This document shows positions 43,264 through 53,211 of a stretch of 64,000 nucleotides of DNA, in pieces; position 1 is the stretch's first letter; each line of letters begins with the position of its first letter. This DNA is from Terrimonas rubra. Lineage in GTDB: Bacteria; Bacteroidota; Bacteroidia; Chitinophagales; Chitinophagaceae. Where the stretch lies: contig NZ_JBHUOZ010000003.1 in assembly GCF_042686025.1 (NCBI RefSeq), forward strand, positions 1,922,001-1,986,000, written 5' to 3'. A program made the translations under genes and the position numbers. Below the pieces are notes generated by a model that ran no database searches, was not told where the DNA came from, and saw nothing but the letters and a program-made list of their open reading frames with translations.

Positions 43264-44139
43264 CTAGTTGTTCTGCATTTTCTGCAAACAAACAGCAAGG
43301 CTTTCCCGCCAGTCATTAATATGTATACCAAAAGTGGTCTTGATCTTTGTTTTATCCAGCACAGAGTAAGCAGGCCTTTTAGCAGGTGTTGGAAAGCTGG
43401 TAGTGGGAATAGCATTCACCGTACAATTGCTGTTGCTTAATTCTTTAATGGCCACAGCAAAGTTGAACCAGGAAATAATGCCTTCATTGCTGAAATGATA
43501 GATGCCGGGATGCCATTCCGCAGTATTGATGATAGTGATGATGGCCTGTGCCAGGTCGGCCGCATAAGTGGGAGTACCTATTTGATCATTCACCACACTG
43601 ATAGCCGTTTTTTCCAGCATTAAGCGCAGCATCGTCTTTACAAAGTTCTTTCCGTAACGGGAGTATACCCATGCCGTACGGATAATAACCGCATCGCTGT
43701 TAACAGCTGTGATATATTGCTCGCCCGCTAATTTAGAAGCGCCGTATATATTTACCGGGTCAGTAGGGTCGGTTTCTTTATAGGGTACGCTGCCGGTACC
43801 GGCAAAAACATAATCGGTGGAAATATGTATGAAGCGGGTATTGTTGTCCTTACAAAAAGCGGCGATTGCTTTTACAGTGGTGGCATTAATGGCGAACAGG
43901 CTGTCTTTTTCTTCCGGTAATTCGGCCTTGTCCACGGCCGTATAAGCGGCGCAGTTCACTACAAACTGTGGCTGGGTAGCTGCTAAAAAATCAATACACG
44001 TCTTTTCATCATCCAGCGGCATTTGTTCACGGGTACAGAATATCCATTCGTAAGCAGGATAAGCCGCAGACAATTCATGGATCTCTGTGCCCAGTTGCCC
44101 GTTAGCACCGGTAACCAGTATTTTGGGTAATGCAGGCAT
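43264..44139 (-). CDS. rfbD: dTDP-4-dehydrorhamnose reductase
   Basis: NADPH-dependent SDR of 291 residues, last step of dTDP-L-rhamnose synthesis. It has the Rossmann motif KILVTGANGQLGTEI, the active-site pair Y-x-x-x-K in NIYGASKLAGEQY and the substrate region STDYVFAGTGSVPYKE. It lies one base downstream of rfbC and is probably translationally coupled. The rfbA and rfbB partners are not in the window. Confidence 0.94.
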   Translation of the reverse strand: MPALPKILVTGANGQLGTEIHELSAAYPAYEWIFCTREQMPLDDEKTCIDFLAATQPQFVVNCAAYTAVDKAELPEEKDSLFAINATTVKAIAAFCKDNNTRFIHISTDYVFAGTGSVPYKETDPTDPVNIYGASKLAGEQYITAVNSDAVIIRTAWVYSRYGKNFVKTMLRLMLEKTAISVVNDQIGTPTYAADLAQAIITIINTAEWHPGIYHFSNEGIISWFNFAVAIKELSNSNCTVNAIPTTSFPTPAKRPAYSVLDKTKIKTTFGIHINDWRESLAVCLQKMQNN

Positions 44140-44140
44140 A

Positions 44141-44695
44141 CTAAAAAGTGAAGTTGTTTTTACAGGCGTCTAAAGTAGGAAGCACCAGGTCCTTATCCGA
44201 TATAATGGCTTTATCCAGTGGTACCTGCCAGTTAATATTCAATGCAGGGTCATTATAAATAATGCCGCCTTCGCTTTCTTTATTGTACAGTCCATCGCAC
44301 TTGTATAGTACTTCTGCCTTTTCTGTCAATACGGAAAAGCCGTGTGCAAAACCAACCGGGATCACCAATTGTTTTTTGTTTGCGGCCGATAATTCAATAC
44401 CAAAATATTGTCCAAAAGTCGGAGACCCTTTACGCAGGTCAACAGCCACATCATAGATAGTACCCACAATAGCCCTTACCATCTTGGTCTGGCCATGCGG
44501 GTTTAGCTGGTAATGCAGGCCCCTGATCACCCCATAACTGGAGGAAGACTGATTATCCTGTATAAACTGGTAGGTAAGTCCCTGTTGTTTATGAATTGCA
44601 CTATTATAAGCTTCAAAGAAATAACCCCGGCTATCTTCAAATACCCTGGGTTCAAATACGAGTAAATTAGCTATTCCTGTTTCAAAAAAAGGCAT
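44141..44695 (-). CDS. rfbC: dTDP-4-dehydrorhamnose 3,5-epimerase
   Basis: Cupin-fold epimerase of 184 residues. It has the N-terminal ANLLVFEPRVFEDSRGYFFE, the catalytic histidine in SSYGVIRGLHYQLNPHGQTK and the conserved IPVGFAHGFSVLTEKAEVLY. ATG 44695 (MPFFETGIANLLV) is chosen. A longer start at 44743 would run into the upstream dehydrogenase gene. The start is one base from that gene's stop, and rfbD follows directly, so the three genes are probably one transcript. Confidence 0.93.
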   Translation of the reverse strand: MPFFETGIANLLVFEPRVFEDSRGYFFEAYNSAIHKQQGLTYQFIQDNQSSSSYGVIRGLHYQLNPHGQTKMVRAIVGTIYDVAVDLRKGSPTFGQYFGIELSAANKKQLVIPVGFAHGFSVLTEKAEVLYKCDGLYNKESEGGIIYNDPALNINWQVPLDKAIISDKDLVLPTLDACKNNFTF

Positions 44696-44696
44696 A

Positions 44697-45986
44697 TTAT
44701 AAACTCCAGTAATTTCGTGAACTAATTTTCTTTCTAAATACACCTTTCAGGTCAACCACCAACGCTTCCGGTTTTGTGATACTGGTAAAATAAGCATCGT
44801 CCAGCTTAACATATTCCTTATGCGGTACGGTTACAATTACCGCATCATAATCCGCTGCAATATCTTTAGTCAGCTCAAAACCATATTCATGTTGCAACTC
44901 CTCCGAACTGGCATAAGGATCTTCCACATCCACATTTAAATGAAAGGCTTTTAAAGCTTTCACCACATCGGCCACTTTGGAGTTACGTATATCACTTACA
45001 TTCTCTTTAAAAGTGGCACCTTTCACTAAAACCTTTGCCGATTTTACATCGTTGGAGTTTTTAATAATATGCTGTACCACATTATTGGCAACATATTTTG
45101 CCATATTATCGTTGATGTTGCGTCCGGCCAATATTACTTCGGCATCATAACCTAATTCACTCGCCTTATAGGTAAGGTAATACGGATCAACGCCAATGCA
45201 ATGCCCGCCCACAAGTCCTGGCTGGAACTTTAAAAAATTCCATTTGGTACCTGCCGCTTCCAGTACTTCGTAAGTATTAATGTTCAGTTTATTGAAAATA
45301 ATAGAGAGCTCATTCATCAGGGCTATATTCAGGTCACGCTGTGTATTCTCAATGATCTTTGCCGCTTCGGCCACCTTAATGGAAGAAGCACGGTGCACAC
45401 CGGCAGTAACTACCAGCTCATATACCTTGGCTATTACTTCCAGCGATTCTTCGTCACAACCTGAAACGACTTTAATGATGCTGGCAAGGGTATGCTCCTT
45501 ATCCCCCGGGTTAATGCGCTCAGGTGAATAGCCCAGTTTAAAATCAGTTATATTTTTTAAGCCCGATATTTCCTCAATAATAGGCAGACAATCCTCTTCA
45601 GTACAGCCAGGATAAACAGTTGATTCGAAAACTACGTAATCACCTTTTTTAATCACTTTACCAATGGTTTCTGAAGCCTTGGTCACCGGTGTTAAATCCG
45701 GAACATTATGCTCATCAACCGGTGTAGGTACTGCAACTATGAAAAACTTCGCTTCCTTCAGTTTTTCCAGAGAAGTAGTGAAAGTAATATCACAACCTTC
45801 AAAGGCTTCTTTTTCCAATTCTTTACTGGGATCTATACCTTGTTGCATTAATGCAACTCTTTCTTCATTGATATCAAAGCCTATTACAGTTGTCTTTTTT
45901 GCAAACTCCAAAGCAATAGGAAGGCCTACATATCCTAATCCTATTACCGCCAGCTTCTCTTTCTTATTTACAATCTGATCGTACAT
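44697..45986 (-). CDS. UDP-N-acetyl sugar 6-dehydrogenase (WbpA/TviB-like)
   Basis: Nucleotide-sugar dehydrogenase of 429 residues that oxidises C6 of a UDP-HexNAc to the uronic acid. It shows the N-terminal NAD fold (KLAVIGLGYVGLPIALEF), the middle motif VFESTVYPGCTEEDCLPI and the catalytic Cys region GLVGGHCIGVDPYYL. The sequence ESTVYPGCTEE is typical of the WbpA/WbpO/TviB group rather than of UDP-glucose dehydrogenase. Together with the WbpB- and WbpE-like genes it suggests an aminated uronic acid precursor. Confidence 0.88.
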   Translation of the reverse strand: MYDQIVNKKEKLAVIGLGYVGLPIALEFAKKTTVIGFDINEERVALMQQGIDPSKELEKEAFEGCDITFTTSLEKLKEAKFFIVAVPTPVDEHNVPDLTPVTKASETIGKVIKKGDYVVFESTVYPGCTEEDCLPIIEEISGLKNITDFKLGYSPERINPGDKEHTLASIIKVVSGCDEESLEVIAKVYELVVTAGVHRASSIKVAEAAKIIENTQRDLNIALMNELSIIFNKLNINTYEVLEAAGTKWNFLKFQPGLVGGHCIGVDPYYLTYKASELGYDAEVILAGRNINDNMAKYVANNVVQHIIKNSNDVKSAKVLVKGATFKENVSDIRNSKVADVVKALKAFHLNVDVEDPYASSEELQHEYGFELTKDIAADYDAVIVTVPHKEYVKLDDAYFTSITKPEALVVDLKGVFRKKISSRNYWSL

Positions 45987-46008
45987 GATATTACTAAAAT
46001 GAGGTGTT

Positions 46009-46986
46009 TTATTTTATACTGTTAAATTCCTTCGGTTGTTTATACCATTCGGATTCGGGAAGTGATTTAAAATATTCATAGGTAAGTTTCAAACCTTCCT
46101 TGCGGTCAACCTTAGGTTCCCAGCCCAGGATTGTTTTGGCTTTTTCAATATTCGGCTGCCGTTGCTTGGGATCATCCACCGGCAAAGGCTTGTAAACAAT
46201 TTTTACTGTATTACCGGTTAAAGCCAGCACTTCTTCGGCAAAATCTTTCAATGATATCTCATTGGGATTGCCAATATTTACCGGCAAATGATAATCGCTC
46301 AGTAATAACCTGTAAATACCCTCTACCAGGTCGTTTACATAACAAAAGCTACGGGTTTGTGATCCGTCACCGAACACGGTCAGATCCTCACCCCGCAAAG
46401 CCTGGCCAATGAATGCCGGTAAAGCCCTGCCATCGTTCAAACGCATACGCGGACCATAGGTATTAAATATCCTTACGATCCTGGTTTCTACCTGGTGAAA
46501 GCTGTTATAAGCCATGGTAATGGACTCCATATACCTTTTAGCCTCATCATATACACCGCGGGGACCAACAGGATTTACATTACCCCAATACTCTTCTGAT
46601 TGCGGGTGCACCAGCGGGTCGCCATATATTTCACTGGTAGAAGCCACCAGTATGCAGGCACCTTTTGCCTTAGCCAATCCTAAACAGTTATGGGTACCCA
46701 TTGCACCCACCTTAAGGGTTTGAATAGGTATTTTTAAATAATCAATAGGACTGGCCGGTGAAGCAAAATGAAGGATATAGTCCAGGTCACCACTGATATG
46801 TATGAATTTGCTCACATCATGGTGATAAAATTCAAACTGCTCCAGCTGGAATAAATGTTCAATGTTTTTTAAATCGCCCGTGATCAGGTTGTCCATGGCA
46901 ATAACATGGTAACCTTCCTTTATAAACCGGTCACATAAATGTGACCCTAGAAAGCCGGCGGCACCGGTAATTAAAACTCTTTTCAT
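46009..46986 (-). CDS. UDP-glucuronate decarboxylase-like SDR
   Basis: Extended SDR of 325 residues. It has the NAD motif VLITGAAGFLGSHLCDRF, the active-site YDEAKRYMES, NTYGPRMRLNDGRALPAF and the C-terminal RQPNIEKAKTILGWEP. These features match UDP-xylose synthase/UDP-glucuronate decarboxylase, which fits its position next to UDP-glucose 6-dehydrogenase. Other UDP-sugar epimerases in the family cannot be excluded from the sequence alone. Confidence 0.85.
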   Translation of the reverse strand: MKRVLITGAAGFLGSHLCDRFIKEGYHVIAMDNLITGDLKNIEHLFQLEQFEFYHHDVSKFIHISGDLDYILHFASPASPIDYLKIPIQTLKVGAMGTHNCLGLAKAKGACILVASTSEIYGDPLVHPQSEEYWGNVNPVGPRGVYDEAKRYMESITMAYNSFHQVETRIVRIFNTYGPRMRLNDGRALPAFIGQALRGEDLTVFGDGSQTRSFCYVNDLVEGIYRLLLSDYHLPVNIGNPNEISLKDFAEEVLALTGNTVKIVYKPLPVDDPKQRQPNIEKAKTILGWEPKVDRKEGLKLTYEYFKSLPESEWYKQPKEFNSIK

Positions 46987-46992
46987 AAATGA

Positions 46993-48303
46993 TTAGTTTA
47001 CGGTTGCACGGCCTACACTTTCGTAATGAAAGCCTAATTCTTTAATAGCTTTTGTTTCAAATAAATTTCTGCCGTCAAAAATGACTTTATTTTTTAAAGA
47101 GGTAACGATCTTTAAAAAATCAGGCGTTCTGAACTCATTCCATTCCGTAGCAATGATCAACGCATCGGCATTGTTCAACGCTGCATATTGATTTTCGGCA
47201 TATTCAACTTTATCTCCCAGCAGTTTTTTCACATTGTTCATAGCCTCAGGATCAAATACCGATACCGTTGCGCCGGCTTTTACTAGTTCATCGATCATAT
47301 ACAAAGCCGGGGCTTCGCGGATATCATCTGTATTAGGTTTAAACGCCAATCCCCACAATGCAAAATGTTTACCTTTTAAATCATTATTAAAGTAGGCATT
47401 GATCTTTGGCATTAAATGCAGTTTTTGTTTTTCGTTCACATCCATCACTGCATTTAATATCTGGAAATCATAGTTTACCTCAACCGATGATTTTACCAGG
47501 GCCTGTACATCTTTGGGGAAACAGCTGCCGCCATAACCAATACCGGGGAATAAGAAACGGCGACCGATCCTTTCATCACTACCTACCCCTTTACGAACCT
47601 GGTCCACATCAGCTCCTAACAGTTCACATAATTGTGCGATCTCGTTCATGAACGAAATTTTGGTAGCCAGGAATGAATTAGCCGCATATTTGGTCAGCTC
47701 GGCAGATTTTTCATCCATATAGATCACCGGGTTACCCTGGCGAACAAAGGGAGCGTATAATTGCCCCATTACATTTCTGGCCCTTTCGCTGGATGCACCA
47801 ATCACTACACGGTCAGGCTTCATAAAATCGTCCACCGCTACACCCTCTCTTAAAAACTCGGGGTTGCTCACTACATCAAATTCACCTTTATAATTTTTTT
47901 CAATCGCCGCTTTAACTTTTGCAGCAGTACCTACAGGCACGGTGCTTTTATCAACGATCACTTTATAGTCCGTCAGGATTTTACCTAATTCCTCCGAAAC
48001 GCCCAGGATATACTTCAGATCCGCGGATCCGTCTTCACCGGGAGGCGTGGGTAGAGCCAGGAAAATGATCTCAGCGTCCTTAATACCTTCCGTTAAATCG
48101 GTGGTAAAGTTTAAACGGTCTTCTTTTAAATTTCTCAGGAATAATTTTTCAAGTCCGGGTTCATAAATGGTGATCTCACCATTGGTTAATTTTTGAACTT
48201 TGGTCACATCTATGTCTACACAAATAACATTGTTACCTGTTTCCGCAAAACATGTTCCGGTAACTAGGCCGACATAGCCGGTACCAATAACTGCAATTTT
48301 CAT
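46993..48303 (-). CDS. ugd: UDP-glucose 6-dehydrogenase
   Basis: NAD-dependent four-electron oxidase of 436 residues that makes UDP-glucuronate. It has the N-terminal fold KIAVIGTGYVGLVTGTCFAE, then LPTPPGEDGSADL and KSTVPVGTAAKVK. The catalytic cysteine is in FPGIGYGGSCFPKDVQAL, and the C-terminus contains FALWGLAFKPNTDDIREAPA. It precedes the UDP-glucuronate decarboxylase-like SDR, 6 bp apart, which suggests a UDP-glucose to UDP-glucuronate to UDP-pentose route. Confidence 0.95.
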   Translation of the reverse strand: MKIAVIGTGYVGLVTGTCFAETGNNVICVDIDVTKVQKLTNGEITIYEPGLEKLFLRNLKEDRLNFTTDLTEGIKDAEIIFLALPTPPGEDGSADLKYILGVSEELGKILTDYKVIVDKSTVPVGTAAKVKAAIEKNYKGEFDVVSNPEFLREGVAVDDFMKPDRVVIGASSERARNVMGQLYAPFVRQGNPVIYMDEKSAELTKYAANSFLATKISFMNEIAQLCELLGADVDQVRKGVGSDERIGRRFLFPGIGYGGSCFPKDVQALVKSSVEVNYDFQILNAVMDVNEKQKLHLMPKINAYFNNDLKGKHFALWGLAFKPNTDDIREAPALYMIDELVKAGATVSVFDPEAMNNVKKLLGDKVEYAENQYAALNNADALIIATEWNEFRTPDFLKIVTSLKNKVIFDGRNLFETKAIKELGFHYESVGRATVN

Positions 48304-48304
48304 A

Positions 48305-49444
48305 TTAAATGGGCTGGTTTAGAAAGGTTAATATATGATTAGTAATAAATGACAATTGTTCTTCATCCATTTCGGTATGGATAGGTAATGATATCACCCG
48401 CTCTGTCAGCCAGTCCGTCACTTCCATTTCCTGGTTGGTCACCCCTAACTGATCAAACATTTTTTGTTTGTGACCGGGTACCGGGTAATAGATCATGGAA
48501 GGAATACCCTGTTCAGCCAGGTATTTATTCAGGTTTTCACGAACCGTACTGTTTTCCAGCAATACGGTGTACTGGTGATACACATGTTTGGCATAGGATG
48601 CCTGCACCGGTGTTTTTATTTTGGGATGATTGGCAAATGCTGCATCATAGTAAGCGGCCACAGCCCTGCGGGCGGTATTATATTCATCCAGGTGTTGCAG
48701 TTTAATATTTAAGATAGCGGCCTGGATAGAATCGAGACGGCTGTTACAACCTACTTCATCGTGGTAATAGCGTTTGCTCTGCCCATGATTGGCAATACGT
48801 TTTAATTTTTCGGCTAACGCATCATCATTGGTGAAGATGGCGCCACCATCACCAAAAGCACCTAAGTTTTTGGAGGGATAAAATGAGGTAGCGCTGATAT
48901 GCCCGATATTACCAGTTTTTTTTACGGTGCCATCCGAAAAAGTATAATCGCAGCCAATGGCCTGGGCATTATCTTCGATAACATATAAATTATGTTTTTG
49001 GGCAATTGCCATAATAGCCTCCATGGGTGCAGCCTGACCGTACAGGTGAACCGGCACAATGGCCTTTGTTTTAGGAGTGATGGCTTTTTCAATAGCTTCA
49101 GGCGTGATACAGAAAGTATCTTTATCTACTTCCACAAACACCGGTGTTAATTGTAACAAAGCAATTACTTCGGTAGTAGCAATAAAAGTAAAAGAAGGGG
49201 TAATTACTTCGTCGCCGGGTTTTAATCCCAATGCCATTAATGCGATCTGCAGGGCATCGGTTCCGTTAGCGCAGGGTATGGTATGTTTAACACCCAGGTA
49301 TTGTGACAGGTTAAGGGCAAAGTCCTGGACATCCTTACCATTAATAAAGGCGCTGCTATCCATTACTTTCAGCACCGCCGCGTCCACTTCATTTTTTATT
49401 TTCAGATACTGGGTCTTTGTATCCACCATTTGTATAGCTCGCAT
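48305..49444 (-). CDS. DegT/DnrJ/EryC1/StrS aminotransferase (WbpE-like)
   Basis: PLP enzyme of 379 residues that aminates keto sugars. The PLP-binding lysine lies in SATSFYPSKNLGAFGDGGAI. Other family motifs are PCANGTDALQIALMALGLKP, GDEVITPSFTFIATTEV and IEDNAQAIGCDY. WbpE transfers an amino group to the 3-keto-UDP-HexNAcA made by WbpB, which fits the neighbouring oxidoreductase (39169) and WbpA-like gene. It is the first gene of the minus-strand sugar operon, with a TACTTTTG promoter box 73 nt upstream. Confidence 0.9.
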   Translation of the reverse strand: MRAIQMVDTKTQYLKIKNEVDAAVLKVMDSSAFINGKDVQDFALNLSQYLGVKHTIPCANGTDALQIALMALGLKPGDEVITPSFTFIATTEVIALLQLTPVFVEVDKDTFCITPEAIEKAITPKTKAIVPVHLYGQAAPMEAIMAIAQKHNLYVIEDNAQAIGCDYTFSDGTVKKTGNIGHISATSFYPSKNLGAFGDGGAIFTNDDALAEKLKRIANHGQSKRYYHDEVGCNSRLDSIQAAILNIKLQHLDEYNTARRAVAAYYDAAFANHPKIKTPVQASYAKHVYHQYTVLLENSTVRENLNKYLAEQGIPSMIYYPVPGHKQKMFDQLGVTNQEMEVTDWLTERVISLPIHTEMDEEQLSFITNHILTFLNQPI

Positions 49445-49516
49445 AAACTTATTGCTTTGTTACAATACCTGTTCAAATAACACAATATCAAACAATTAAT
49501 TAATGGTATTGCGCCG

Positions 49517-49524
49517 CAAAAGTA
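49517..49524 (-). promoter_or_regulatory. -7 promoter box (TACTTTTG) for the sugar operon
   Basis: Exact TAnnTTTG match on the minus strand followed by CG, 73 nt before the aminotransferase ATG at 49444. No standard-distance TTG was recognised. The remainder of the 49445-49718 spacer is very AT-rich, with a weak hairpin at about 49664-49694 that could terminate the amylase transcript. Confidence 0.5.
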
Positions 49525-49718
49525 ACAAAATACAATTAGTTTGAAAACTATACAATACTTTAAAAATAATTACTATATATTTTTTCAGTTTTAATGTAAT
49601 ATATAACTATAAGACACCTAAGTATTTAAATATAAAAAATTGATTTTAAACAAATTATGAACAACACCGAACGGATGAAGCATCCCCTTGTGTTAACTGT
49701 ATATTTATTACTATATCA

Positions 49719-51611
49719 TCAGGGCAGCAGCTCCATTACATAACTATCGCCGGGCTGTAGAGTAAGGTCCTGCAGACTGATGACCTTACCGGTTACCACA
49801 TCTTTTAGTTTACTGAAACCTGCTATCCTTTCCTGCATATTACCCCAGTTAGGTTTGGCCGCTTCCTTGCCGGTATGTGATAATACCACTACCGATTGCC
49901 GGTCTGTATAACGATAGTACACATACAAGCCATTGGACGGGATGTATTGCATCAGTTTGCCCTGTGTAATTGCAGGCGCTGTTTTTCTGAAGTTAGCCAG
50001 CTTACTCATATAAGTATAAGCACTGTCTTCTTTGGGTGTACGACCTGCTGCAGTAAATTTATTCACCTTATCATCCGCCCAGCCTCCCGGGAAATCCTCC
50101 CTTACCATGGCATCATTGGGATTTTTAAAGTTTTTCATGAGTATTTCCGTGCCATAGTATATCTGCGGAATACCCCGCAGGGTTAACAACCAGTTGATGC
50201 CCATTTTAAATTTGCCCCAGTCCTCGCCTACCACAGAATATACACGATCCATGTCATGGTTATCCAGGAACAATAAGTTGTTCATTGGGTTCTTATACAC
50301 GATATCCTGTGCCAGGGTGGTATATAATTTATTTACCCCGTCCATCCAGCCTTCGGCCCTGTTCATGCCCGATAACATGGCAAAGCAGGTTTGGAAGTCG
50401 ATGATACCATTGGCGTTGTGTTTAAAGATATTGCCCATATTGTTCTGGGTAAAATAGGCGTTGCCGATGACGCTGTTTACCCAGGCCTCGCCCAGTATGG
50501 TAATATTGGGGAACTCGCGGTACAAGGCTTTGTTCACCTCGTTCATAAAAGCTTCATCACAATATTTATAGGTATCTACCCGCCAGCTGTCAATGCCATA
50601 GGTTTCGGTTGACCAGATAGCATGTTGTATCAGGTACTTAGCCAGTTCGGGGTTGCGTTGGTTAAGATCGGGCAAATGATCTACGAACCAGCCATCCAGC
50701 ATTACCTTTTTGTCATAGGCAGAAGCATAGGGATCAAAAAGCACTTCCTCGCGGTGATTAGGGCCCTGGAAAACCGGCCAGTTATTGATCCAGTCCTTTG
50801 CCGGCGGATCGAGGTAGATCCAATGTTCCTTACTGATATGGTTGTATACTGCATCCTGTATAACCTTAAAGCCGTTCTGGTGGGCATTATCGCAGAAAGC
50901 TTTATAGCCCTCATTGCCACCAAAACGTTTATCAATTTCGTAATGATCGGTAAACCAATAGCCATGATAGCCGGCCACATTGTTTCCCCATTCATGCATC
51001 ATGGTCACATTGTTTTCCAGGATAGGCGTCATCCAGATGGTTGTAATGCCCAATTGCTTCAGGTAACCAAAGTTTTTTTCTATGCCTTTGAAATCGCCGC
51101 CATGCCGGTCGTATTTATTGGTCCTGTCGCTGGTATTGGACCGGTAACCGGGAATTATATCATTACCGGGATCACCGTTGGCAAAACGGTCGGGCATGAG
51201 CAGGTATACAAAATCTGCCGCTGATACACCCTGGGTACGGGTTTTACCGTTTTGTTTATTTTTTTGTACCAGTTCATAATTAAACTGCAGGCCCTTATCT
51301 TTTGGCCCCAGCTGGATTTTGCGCACACCCGGTTTTGCGGCAGCACTGATAACAATATTGAGAAAAATATAATTGGGATTATCCGTACGCTGAATACTTT
51401 TCAGTGTCATACCCTCTGCCAGCTGCATACCGGCAGCAGGCATTTTGATCATGGGCACTTTATTGGCCACTCCCTCGCCACGCACCATTAACTGCAGGTT
51501 ATTATCTTTTAAGCCGGTAAACCAGTTGGTAGGATAAAGTGTGGGCTGGGCGTATAAGCAAACCAACAATATAAAACTGCTACAGAAACAAAGTAAAAAA
51601 TGTTTTCTCAT
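49719..51611 (-). CDS. GH13 alpha-amylase/neopullulanase-like enzyme
   Basis: Exported glycoside hydrolase of 630 residues. A signal peptide (FLLCFCSSFILLVCLYA) precedes an N-terminal beta domain and the GH13 barrel. The four conserved regions are present: DAVYNH (I), GIDSWRVDTYKY with the nucleophile Asp (II), ILGEAW with the acid Glu (III) and FLDNHDMDR (IV). It likely hydrolyses maltodextrins or cyclodextrins, similar to SusA/neopullulanase-type proteins. It lies 7 bp downstream of an MFS transporter, so the pair forms a starch-fragment utilisation unit. Confidence 0.92.
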   Translation of the reverse strand: MRKHFLLCFCSSFILLVCLYAQPTLYPTNWFTGLKDNNLQLMVRGEGVANKVPMIKMPAAGMQLAEGMTLKSIQRTDNPNYIFLNIVISAAAKPGVRKIQLGPKDKGLQFNYELVQKNKQNGKTRTQGVSAADFVYLLMPDRFANGDPGNDIIPGYRSNTSDRTNKYDRHGGDFKGIEKNFGYLKQLGITTIWMTPILENNVTMMHEWGNNVAGYHGYWFTDHYEIDKRFGGNEGYKAFCDNAHQNGFKVIQDAVYNHISKEHWIYLDPPAKDWINNWPVFQGPNHREEVLFDPYASAYDKKVMLDGWFVDHLPDLNQRNPELAKYLIQHAIWSTETYGIDSWRVDTYKYCDEAFMNEVNKALYREFPNITILGEAWVNSVIGNAYFTQNNMGNIFKHNANGIIDFQTCFAMLSGMNRAEGWMDGVNKLYTTLAQDIVYKNPMNNLLFLDNHDMDRVYSVVGEDWGKFKMGINWLLTLRGIPQIYYGTEILMKNFKNPNDAMVREDFPGGWADDKVNKFTAAGRTPKEDSAYTYMSKLANFRKTAPAITQGKLMQYIPSNGLYVYYRYTDRQSVVVLSHTGKEAAKPNWGNMQERIAGFSKLKDVVTGKVISLQDLTLQPGDSYVMELLP

Positions 51612-51618
51612 AATGGTC

Positions 51619-53133
51619 CTATTTGTCTTTAATACGTAAAGTAAATAAGGCTGCTACTATTAATGATACACCTCCTAAAACTATTGTATCGATAGTATTG
51701 CCGCCGAACATATGTTTGGTTAATACGCCCAGGATGGTGGCTGCCAGTATTTGCGGAATAACAATGAAGAAATTAAATATACCCATGTACACACCCATTT
51801 TTTGAGGAGGCAGGGATTTGGTCAACATGGCATAAGGCATAGCGAGGATACTGCTCCAGGCAAAGCCTACGCCCACCATACTCAGCAATAGCCAGTCTTC
51901 ATTTTTTATGAAATAAAAAGAGATCAGCCCCAGACCACCTGCTATCAGTGCGATCATATGGGTTACAGGACGGGAAAACTTTTTAGCCAGTACGGGCAAC
52001 AGGAATGCCAGTACAGCTGCGAACAGGTTATAAGCGCCGAATAATACACCTACCCAGTTACCCATATCGTTGTAGGCTTTGGAGGTAGGGTCGGTTGTAC
52101 CGGATAAATGTTGTGAAAGCGCCGAAGTTGTATAGATCCACATAGCAAATAAAGCAAACCAGGAGAAGAATTGTACTACCGCCAGCTTTTTCATAGTGTC
52201 CGGTAAAAAATTAAGGTCGTCCATAATTTCTACAAAACCGCTGGATTTATTACCCCGGTGTAAAAGGCCTGCCAGTATTTGAAATAAACCGAAAGCAGCT
52301 ATGCCTAGGGATAGTATGTACAGCTCTTTTTCCAGCGGCTGCTCATTATTGAGATTATTGTAATACAGGATAGCAGATAATACCAGCCCCGCTACCAGCC
52401 ACCAGATACCTTTGTTATAAAATTTTTTAGCAGGCGTTTTAATGTTTACTTCGTTGATGGCGTCTATTTCACCAAATGATTTCAGTTGTTGCGGTGAATA
52501 TTCTTTTGTTGTAAATACGGTATAGGCAATGGCCGTTAAAAAAACAACCGCTCCTGTTACAAAAGAAATTTTTATTGAATCGGGGATCACACCTTCCGCA
52601 GCTTCATTGGCTACCCCGAGTTTGGTGAGTATATAAGGTAATAAGGAAGAAATAACGGCTCCCAGGCCAATGAAAAAACTCTGCATAGCGAAACCGGTGG
52701 TACGTTGCGAATCGGGTAACATATCGCCTACAAAGGCCCGGAATGGCTCCATGGACACATTGATGGCGGCGTCCAGCATCCATAACATAATGGCTGCCAT
52801 CCAGAGGCCACCTACATTGGGAAAAATAAATAAGGCCAGGGCTGCAAATATGGAGCCCAGCATAAAATAGGGTCTTCTCCTGCCCCACTTACCCAGCCAT
52901 GTTTTATCGCTGAAATGCCCGATCAATGGCTGGATGAGTAAACCGGTGATAGGCGCAGCGATCCACAATACCGGGATGCTTTCGACCGATGCACCCAGGG
53001 TTTGAAAAATGCGGCTGACATTGGCGTTCTGTAACCCAAACGCAAACTGGATACCAAAGAAACCAACGCTCATATTAATGATCTGGGCAAGCGATAGCCT
53101 TGGTTTGGTGGCTAAAGAAGATGGAGCTGACAT
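51619..53133 (-). CDS. MFS sugar transporter, maltose/GPH-like
   Basis: Inner-membrane carrier of 504 residues with about 12 transmembrane helices. The N-terminus LAQIINMSVGFFGIQFAFGL and the motif SDKTWLGKWGRRRPYFMLG resemble the sugar transporters related to sucrose/maltose GPH carriers (SLC45-like). A long loop follows the sixth helix. It lies directly upstream of the GH13 gene with a 7-bp gap, so it probably imports maltodextrin products. Confidence 0.85.
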   Translation of the reverse strand: MSAPSSLATKPRLSLAQIINMSVGFFGIQFAFGLQNANVSRIFQTLGASVESIPVLWIAAPITGLLIQPLIGHFSDKTWLGKWGRRRPYFMLGSIFAALALFIFPNVGGLWMAAIMLWMLDAAINVSMEPFRAFVGDMLPDSQRTTGFAMQSFFIGLGAVISSLLPYILTKLGVANEAAEGVIPDSIKISFVTGAVVFLTAIAYTVFTTKEYSPQQLKSFGEIDAINEVNIKTPAKKFYNKGIWWLVAGLVLSAILYYNNLNNEQPLEKELYILSLGIAAFGLFQILAGLLHRGNKSSGFVEIMDDLNFLPDTMKKLAVVQFFSWFALFAMWIYTTSALSQHLSGTTDPTSKAYNDMGNWVGVLFGAYNLFAAVLAFLLPVLAKKFSRPVTHMIALIAGGLGLISFYFIKNEDWLLLSMVGVGFAWSSILAMPYAMLTKSLPPQKMGVYMGIFNFFIVIPQILAATILGVLTKHMFGGNTIDTIVLGGVSLIVAALFTLRIKDK

Positions 53134-53211
53134 GACAATCGTTTAAATTTGTACAGCAAGATAAGGATTAATATGTAAGAAATACACATTAATGAAATGC
53201 CTTTTTTTCAA

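Noticed and set aside
39100..49500. Polysaccharide block as a recent foreign island
   Set aside because: I see no tRNA junction, direct repeats, integrase or clear change in base or codon use; composition matches the flanks as far as can be judged by eye.
50622..51224. 200-codon frame on the plus strand opposite the GH13 gene
   Set aside because: Antisense shadow of the amylase barrel, with no domain or promoter.
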